Below, piece by piece: positions 58,670-64,000 of a stretch of DNA of 64,000 nt (position 1 is the stretch's first letter; each line of letters begins with the position of its first letter). This stretch comes from JBLUOA01 sp048060095 (GTDB taxonomy: Bacteria > Pseudomonadota > Alphaproteobacteria > Rhodobacterales > Rhodobacteraceae), in contig NZ_JBLUOA010000001.1 of NCBI RefSeq assembly GCF_048060095.1, positions 1,736,001 through 1,800,000 of the forward strand, in the 5' to 3' direction. The position numbers were made by a program, and so were the translations under genes. Under the pieces are notes generated by a model, which did not search any database, was not told the DNA's origin, and was given only the letters and a program-made list of their open reading frames with translations.

Positions 58670-60490
58670 ATGGACCTGCGCAATATCGCAATCATCGCAC
58701 ACGTTGACCACGGTAAGACGACTCTTGTTGACGAACTCCTGAAACAATCCGGTGCTTTCCGCGAAAACCAATCGGTTGCGGAACGGGCGATGGACTCCAA
58801 CGATCTTGAGCGTGAACGCGGCATTACCATTCTGGCCAAAGCGACCTCGCTTGAGTGGAACGGCAAACGGATCAACATCGTCGACACCCCCGGCCACGCC
58901 GATTTCGGCGGAGAGGTTGAGCGTATCCTGAGCATGGTCGACGGCGTTGTTCTGCTGGTCGATGCCGCCGAAGGTCCGATGCCGCAGACCAAATTCGTGA
59001 CGTCAAAAGCACTTGCCCTTGGCCTGCGTCCTATCGTCGTGCTGAACAAGGTCGACAAACCTGACGCGGAACCTGACCGCGCACTTGACGAGTGTTTCGA
59101 TTTGTTTGCGAACCTCGGCGCGGATGACGACCAGCTTGATTTTCCTGCGATGTATGCCTCCGGTCGGTCCGGCTGGGCGGATATGGAGCTTGACGGCCCG
59201 CGCAAGGATCTGACCGCGCTGTTTGATCTGATCGTCGATCATGTCCCTGCCCCGAAACAGATTGAAGATCGCGGCGAACCGTTCCGCATGCTCGCCACGA
59301 CCCTCGGCGCCGATCCGTTCATCGGACGGGTTCTGACGGGTCGGGTCGAATCCGGCACGCTGAAGACAGGCGAAACCATCAAGGCACTCAGCCGCGATGG
59401 ATCGCTGGTCGAAAACTTCCGCGTCACGAAAATCCTCGCCTTCCGGGGTCTCAGCCAGCAACCGATCGACGTGGCCGAAGCCGGTGACATCGTGTCGCTC
59501 GCTGGGATGTCGAAAGCGACGGTAGCCGATTCCCTTGTGGCGACGTCGGTGACCGAAGCCCTGCCCGCGCAACCGATTGATCCGCCGACGATCACCGTAA
59601 CATTTGGCATCAACGACAGCCCGCTTGCCGGGCGTGACGGCAAAAAGGTGCAAAGCCGCGTCATCCGCGAACGCCTGATGAAAGAGGCTGAATCCAACGT
59701 CGCCATCCGCGTCACCGACACTTCCGGCGGCGAAGCGTTCGAGGTTGCAGGCCGTGGCGAACTCCAGATGGGGGTTTTGATCGAAAACATGCGGCGCGAA
59801 GGGTTCGAGCTGTCGATCTCCCGCCCGCAAGTGCTGTTCCGCGACGTGGACGGCCAGCAGATGGAGCCGATCGAAGAAGTCACGATTGACGTTGATGACG
59901 ATTACTCCGGCGCGGTCATCGAAAAAATCACCGGAACGCGCAAGGGCGAACTGGTGGAGATGAAGCCAGCCGGCGCGGGAAAAACCCGGATCATCGCGCA
60001 TGTCCCATCACGCGGGCTGATCGGTTATCACGGTGAGTTTCTGACCGACACCCGCGGCACGGGCGTGCTGAACCGCGTGTTCCAAGAATGGGCGCCGCAT
60101 CGCGGGCCGATCCCTGGCCGCCGCGCGGGTGTTCTGATCTCAATGGAAAACGGCACATCGGTCGCCTACGCGCTCTTCAACCTCGAAGATCGGGGCAAAA
60201 TGTTCATCGGCGCGCAGGAGCCTGTTTACGAGGGCATGATCATCGGCGAACACAGCCGCGAAAATGACCTTGAGGTGAATCCACTGAAGGGCAAAAAGCT
60301 GACCAACGTCCGCGCCTCTGGCACGGATGAGGCGGTGCGCCTGACCACCCCGATCACGATGAGCCTTGAACAAGCCATCGCCTATATCGACAATGATGAA
60401 CTGGTCGAGGTGACGCCAAACGCCATCCGTCTGCGCAAGCGGTTCCTCGATCCGCATGAACGCAAGCGTCAGTCGCGCGTGGCAAGCTAG
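58670..60490 (+). CDS. typA: Ribosome-associated GTPase TypA/BipA
   Basis: TypA is a translational GTPase of the EF-G class needed for ribosome assembly under stress. The 606-aa protein has G1 AHVDHGKTT, G2 RGITI, G3 DTPGHADFGGE and G4 NKVDKPDA. EF-G-like domains II, III and V follow, then the TypA-specific C-terminal domain (about 480-606). Confidence 0.97.
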   Translation: MDLRNIAIIAHVDHGKTTLVDELLKQSGAFRENQSVAERAMDSNDLERERGITILAKATSLEWNGKRINIVDTPGHADFGGEVERILSMVDGVVLLVDAAEGPMPQTKFVTSKALALGLRPIVVLNKVDKPDAEPDRALDECFDLFANLGADDDQLDFPAMYASGRSGWADMELDGPRKDLTALFDLIVDHVPAPKQIEDRGEPFRMLATTLGADPFIGRVLTGRVESGTLKTGETIKALSRDGSLVENFRVTKILAFRGLSQQPIDVAEAGDIVSLAGMSKATVADSLVATSVTEALPAQPIDPPTITVTFGINDSPLAGRDGKKVQSRVIRERLMKEAESNVAIRVTDTSGGEAFEVAGRGELQMGVLIENMRREGFELSISRPQVLFRDVDGQQMEPIEEVTIDVDDDYSGAVIEKITGTRKGELVEMKPAGAGKTRIIAHVPSRGLIGYHGEFLTDTRGTGVLNRVFQEWAPHRGPIPGRRAGVLISMENGTSVAYALFNLEDRGKMFIGAQEPVYEGMIIGEHSRENDLEVNPLKGKKLTNVRASGTDEAVRLTTPITMSLEQAIAYIDNDELVEVTPNAIRLRKRFLDPHERKRQSRVAS

Positions 60491-60496
60491 GCGGCG

Positions 60497-60784
60497 CTAC
60501 TCCGTCGTTTCGACGATCAGCAATTCCCGCTCAGACGCGCCCCGCGCGTGGCTGAGCGCTTCCTGATATTCGGGTGAGTGATAACACCCTTCCGCCGCCT
60601 CAACCGAAGGAAACTTCGCGACCACATTGCGCGGGCGATCCTTGCCCTCAAGCTGCACATAGCGGCCTGCGCGGGCGATGAAATGCCCGCCATGTTTGGC
60701 AATCGCCGGGCCAGCCAGGGCCGCGTATTTTCCATACGCATCCTCATCCGTGACCGTTACATGCGCTATCCAAAGTGCCGGCAT
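60497..60784 (-). CDS. DUF1330-family protein
   Basis: This 95-aa protein has the dimeric alpha-beta barrel pattern of DUF1330: ALWIAHVTVTDEDAYGKYAALAG, then GGHFIARAGRY, and FPSVEAAEGCYHSPEYQEAL. No reaction is known for most members. It lies 3 bp downstream of alaS and converges on typA with 6 bp between stops. Confidence 0.88.
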   Translation of the reverse strand: MPALWIAHVTVTDEDAYGKYAALAGPAIAKHGGHFIARAGRYVQLEGKDRPRNVVAKFPSVEAAEGCYHSPEYQEALSHARGASERELLIVETTE

Positions 60785-60787
60785 CTG

Positions 60788-63448
60788 TCATCCCTCCAGT
60801 ATGGTTTTCGCGGCCGCGATTGCCGCCGCTGCGTTTTCTGCGTCCTTGCCGCCACCTTGCGCCATGTCCGGACGGCCCCCGCCGCCCTTCCCGCCGAGTT
60901 CCGCCACGGCGGCTTTCACGAGGTCGACCGCCGAAATCTGGTCTGTCAAATCAGGTGTCACACCGGCGGCCACGGCAGCCTTGCCGCCCGCATCCGCGAT
61001 CAAGAGCACCGCGCCAGAGCCAATCCGCGCCTTGTGCTCATCAATCATCGCGGGCAGATCCTTGCCGCTGACCCCATCCAGTTTTTGCGCGACGAATGAA
61101 ACATCGCCAACCTTTTCGGCGTCCGGAGCAGCCGCGCCGCCCCCACCCGACATCGCCAGTTCACGGCGAAGGGTCGCGACCTCACTTTTCAGCGCTTTCC
61201 GCTCATCAAGCAGTGCTTTTACCCGGTCCGGCACCTCAGCCGCCTGCGCCTTCAGTTGCAATGCAACCTCGGCCAGACGGTGATCCTGATCGGACATCGC
61301 ACGGAACGCCGCCTCACCCGTCAGGGCTTCGATCCGCCGAACGCCTGCCGAACTGGCGCTATCGCCCAGCATGACGAACAACCCGATATCGCCCGTTCTA
61401 CGCACATGGGTACCGCCGCACAACTCAATCGAATAGGTCTTGCGATCCGTTCCTTTATCGGAGCCATCAAGCTCACCCATTGAAACCACGCGAACCTCGT
61501 CGCCATATTTCTCACCAAACAGCGCCTGCGCGCCGATTTCGCGGGCGTCATCCGGCGTCATTATGCGGGTTTCAACCGGCGTGTTTTGGCGAACGAAGGC
61601 ATTAACTTCCTCCTCCACCATTTTGATTTCGCTTAACGAAAGCGCCTTGCTATGCGAAAAATCGAACCGCAACCGATCATCTGCATTCAACGATCCCCGC
61701 TGCGCAACATGATCACCCAGATGACGGCGCAGCGCCTCATGCAGCAGATGCGTGGCGGAATGATTGGCTCGGATGCGCGTCCGGCGGTCGTGATCGACCG
61801 TCAGCTCAGCCCCCTGGCCCGTTTCAATCTGCCCCTCAATCACCTCAGCGAAGTGGATGAAAACCCCGGCGCTTTTCTTCGTATCCGTAATCCGGGCGGC
61901 GCCGGTGTCCGTCCGCAACTCTCCGCTGTCGCCGACCTGGCCGCCGGCCTCGGCGTAGAACGGTGTCTGGTTGACTACGATCTGGACGGAAGCTCCTGCC
62001 TTCGCCGCATCGATCCGCTTGCCACCGTCGACGAGCGCCAGCACCTGACCCTCGGCCACTTCGGTGTCGTAGCCGAGGAATTCGGTTCCCCCGTGCTCCT
62101 CCGCCAGGTCGAACCAGATCGCGGCGTCGGCGGTTTCGCCAGACCCCGACCAGGCCGCACGCGCCTTCGCCTTCTGCTCCGCCATCGCGGCATCGAAACC
62201 TTCGGTGTCGACCGACCGACCCTTCTCGCGCAGCGCGTCCTGGGTCAAGTCAAGTGGGAAACCATAAGTGTCGTAGAGCTTGAACGCAGCCTCCCCCGGC
62301 AGGGCCGCCCCATCGGGCAGCTTGCCCAGTTCGTCGTCCAGCAGGCGCAACCCGCGGTCAAGCGTCTGTTGAAACCGCGTTTCTTCGTTCTTCAGCGTCT
62401 CTTCGATCAATGGCTGCGCACGACCAAGTTCCGGGAATGCCTGCCCCATCTGCGTCACCAACTCCGGCACCAGCCGATACATAACAGGATCTTGCGCACC
62501 CAACAGATGCGCGTGCCGCATCGCCCGGCGCATGATCCGGCGCAGAACATAGCCGCGCCCCTCGTTCGAGGGCATAACACCATCCGCGATCAGGAATGAC
62601 GTCGACCGCAGATGATCCGCGATCACCCGGTGATGGACGTTTTGTTCGCCATAGGGATCAACATTCGTCAGATGCGCGGACGCCTCAATCAGGGCGCGGA
62701 ACAGATCGGTGTCGTAGTTATCATGGCTGCCTTGCAGAAGGGCGCCAATCCGCTCCAAACCCATACCGGTGTCGATCGACGGGCGCGGCAAGTCTTCGCG
62801 ATGCCCGTCCTCGAACTGCTCAAACTGCATGAAGACGAGGTTCCAAATTTCGATAAACCGGTCGCCATCCTCATCGTTGCTGCCCGGCGGGCCGCCCCAG
62901 ATGTGATCGCCGTGATCGTAGAAAATCTCGGTGCACGGCCCGCACGGGCCAGTCGGTCCCATCGACCAAAAATTATCCGCCGTATCGATGCGGATGATCC
63001 GATCATCCGGCAACCCGGCGTGTTTCTTCCAGATGTCTGCCGCGTCGTCGTCCGTGTGAAAGACCGTGACAAGCAGCTTGTCCTTGTCGATGCCAAATTC
63101 CTTGGTGATCAAATCCCACGCAAACGGGATTGCATCCCTTTTGAAGTAGTCACCAAAGCTGAAATTCCCCAGCATTTCAAAGAAGGTATGGTGCCGTGCC
63201 GTATAACCCACATTGTCCAGATCGTTGTGCTTACCGCCCGCACGCACACATTTCTGGCTTGTCACTGCGCGGCTGTAATCGCGATGCTCAACCCCCGTAA
63301 ACACGTTCTTGAACTGCACCATGCCGGAGTTCGTGAACATCAGCGTCGGATCGTTTCGTGGCACCAAGGGGGAGCTGTCGACCACCTCATGACCATTGGT
63401 TTCGAAATAGTTAAGGAAGGTCGAGCGGATGTCGTTGAGACTGGGCAT
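60788..63448 (-). CDS. alaS: Alanyl-tRNA synthetase
   Basis: AlaRS charges tRNA(Ala). At 886 aa it is full length. It has the class II catalytic core (HHTFFEMLGNFSFGDYF), the editing domain with zinc-site HSATHLLHEALR and CGGTHV, and the C-terminal oligomerisation region (GGKGGGGRPDMAQGGG near 850). It lies downstream of recA on the same strand with a terminator between, a common alphaproteobacterial order. Confidence 0.98.
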   Translation of the reverse strand: MPSLNDIRSTFLNYFETNGHEVVDSSPLVPRNDPTLMFTNSGMVQFKNVFTGVEHRDYSRAVTSQKCVRAGGKHNDLDNVGYTARHHTFFEMLGNFSFGDYFKRDAIPFAWDLITKEFGIDKDKLLVTVFHTDDDAADIWKKHAGLPDDRIIRIDTADNFWSMGPTGPCGPCTEIFYDHGDHIWGGPPGSNDEDGDRFIEIWNLVFMQFEQFEDGHREDLPRPSIDTGMGLERIGALLQGSHDNYDTDLFRALIEASAHLTNVDPYGEQNVHHRVIADHLRSTSFLIADGVMPSNEGRGYVLRRIMRRAMRHAHLLGAQDPVMYRLVPELVTQMGQAFPELGRAQPLIEETLKNEETRFQQTLDRGLRLLDDELGKLPDGAALPGEAAFKLYDTYGFPLDLTQDALREKGRSVDTEGFDAAMAEQKAKARAAWSGSGETADAAIWFDLAEEHGGTEFLGYDTEVAEGQVLALVDGGKRIDAAKAGASVQIVVNQTPFYAEAGGQVGDSGELRTDTGAARITDTKKSAGVFIHFAEVIEGQIETGQGAELTVDHDRRTRIRANHSATHLLHEALRRHLGDHVAQRGSLNADDRLRFDFSHSKALSLSEIKMVEEEVNAFVRQNTPVETRIMTPDDAREIGAQALFGEKYGDEVRVVSMGELDGSDKGTDRKTYSIELCGGTHVRRTGDIGLFVMLGDSASSAGVRRIEALTGEAAFRAMSDQDHRLAEVALQLKAQAAEVPDRVKALLDERKALKSEVATLRRELAMSGGGGAAAPDAEKVGDVSFVAQKLDGVSGKDLPAMIDEHKARIGSGAVLLIADAGGKAAVAAGVTPDLTDQISAVDLVKAAVAELGGKGGGGRPDMAQGGGKDAENAAAAIAAAKTILEG

Positions 63449-63529
63449 TGGCGCGGGCTCTCTCGTAAGGTTCGCGATCGTCGGCTTCTGGACGGTTTAT
63501 CGCCCGCATCCGGGGCTGTCCACTGCAAG

Positions 63530-63564
63530 AAAAGACCCGGATGCGATCTGCACCCGGGTCTTTT
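63530..63564. terminator. Terminator between recA and alaS
   Basis: AAAAGACCCGG (63530-63540) and CCGGGTCTTTT (63554-63564) form an 11-bp stem with a partly paired 13-nt loop. The A and T tracts make it work for leftward transcription from recA. A second hairpin, GGGCCG-TTAG-CGGCCC (63583-63598), sits directly at the recA stop. Confidence 0.75.
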
Positions 63565-63600
63565 CCTGTTTCGATCCACTGAGGGCCGTTAGCGGCCCAT

Positions 63601-64000
63601 TCAGGCTTCCAGGATATCGTCTTCTTCGACGGTCGGAGGCATGTCGAAATCCAACCCGTGCGCGGCCCTGATCTTGTCTTCGATTTCAAGCGCGATCCGG
63701 TTGTTTTCTTTCAGGTAAAGCTTCGCGTTCTCGCGCCCCTGCCCGATCCGCTCATCCCCGTAGGAAAACCACGCGCCGGATTTTTCAACAACGCCGGCTT
63801 TTACGCCAAGATCCAAAAGCTCACCCATCTTGGAGATTCCTTCGCCATACATGATGTCGAATTCAACCTGCTTGAACGGCGGAGCCACCTTGTTCTTGAC
63901 GACCTTGACGCGGGTTGCATTGCCGACAACCTCATCCCGATCCTTGATCGCACCGATCCGACGAATATCAAGCCGGACGGAGCTATAGAACTTCAGCGCA
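63601..64000 (-). CDS. recA: Recombinase RecA, C-terminal part (cut by the window edge)
   Basis: The frame enters from the right edge and ends at TGA 63603-63601, giving about 132 C-terminal residues. It reads through SSVRLDIRRIGAIKDRDEVVGN, VKNKVAPPFKQ, FDIMYGEGIS and the C-terminal domain with an acidic tail (PPTVEEDDILEA). The ATP-binding core and any SOS box lie outside the window. Confidence 0.96.
   Translation of the reverse strand, partial: ALKFYSSVRLDIRRIGAIKDRDEVVGNATRVKVVKNKVAPPFKQVEFDIMYGEGISKMGELLDLGVKAGVVEKSGAWFSYGDERIGQGRENAKLYLKENNRIALEIEDKIRAAHGLDFDMPPTVEEDDILEA

Noticed and set aside
62612..63592. Rightward open frame of 326 codons opposite alaS
   Set aside because: Antisense to the catalytic core of AlaRS. 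No supporting motif or ribosome site.

Overview
The window is ordinary chromosomal DNA of an alphaproteobacterium. It is most likely a member of the Rhodobacterales (Rhodobacteraceae, Roseobacter-like). The evidence is ctrA beside a DUF1153/SciP gene, LpxI rather than LpxH in lipid A synthesis, a suf operon headed by an IscR-type regulator with no cysteine triad, an lpxD-ACP-ketosynthase cluster, an IalB-family protein and a divergent L,D-transpeptidase/DUF882 pair. I see no insertion sequence, prophage, CRISPR array or plasmid function. Coding density is high, and only two gaps exceed 300 bp.

Layout. 0-8.9 kb: gluQ, hisI, an IscU/SufU-like scaffold, a 40-aa membrane peptide under a LexA-type box, the ligA-recG pair, ctrA with sciP, and mnmA. 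8.9-21 kb: a long leftward envelope and isoprenoid run, pyrH-frr-uppS-cdsA-dxr-rseP-(41-aa peptide)-bamA-ompH-fabZ-lpxA-lpxI-lpxB. 21-30 kb: miaA, then an AraC-type regulator and a five-part peptide-type ABC importer, followed by an I78 inhibitor-like lipoprotein and a monooxygenase-fold protein. 30-40 kb: lytic transglycosylase, ssb, aroK-aroB, a 45-aa peptide/515-aa secreted protein/xerD run, a CNNM protein, a DUF853 ATPase, a candidate small RNA and ialB. 40-45 kb: lpxD-ACP-ketosynthase, L,D-transpeptidase and DUF882. 45-54.5 kb: tRNA-Arg(CCG) and the suf operon iscR-nifS-sufB-(three small membrane proteins)-cupin-sufC-sufD-(two YIP1 proteins)-sufS. 54.6-64 kb: a hydrolase/HD-domain operon, icd, an SMR transporter, typA, DUF1330, alaS and the 3' part of recA.

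How the genes work together. The 8.9-21 kb run couples isoprenoid precursor and carrier-lipid synthesis, CDP-diacylglycerol, intramembrane proteolysis, outer-membrane protein assembly and lipid A assembly. The lpxD cluster at 40-43 kb adds the missing lipid A acyltransferase and a dedicated ACP/ketosynthase pair. The suf operon supplies Fe-S clusters and is probably autoregulated by IscR. A perfect palindrome lies at its head, and a near-identical second copy lies inside nifS in an AT-rich patch.

The items I rate most worth testing are the SOS-box-linked 40-aa membrane peptide (1988-2110), the three uncharacterised membrane proteins and cupin inside the suf operon with the two putative IscR boxes, the candidate sRNA at 39.3 kb, and the 22-bp-spaced direct repeats that tie the AraC regulator to the ABC importer.
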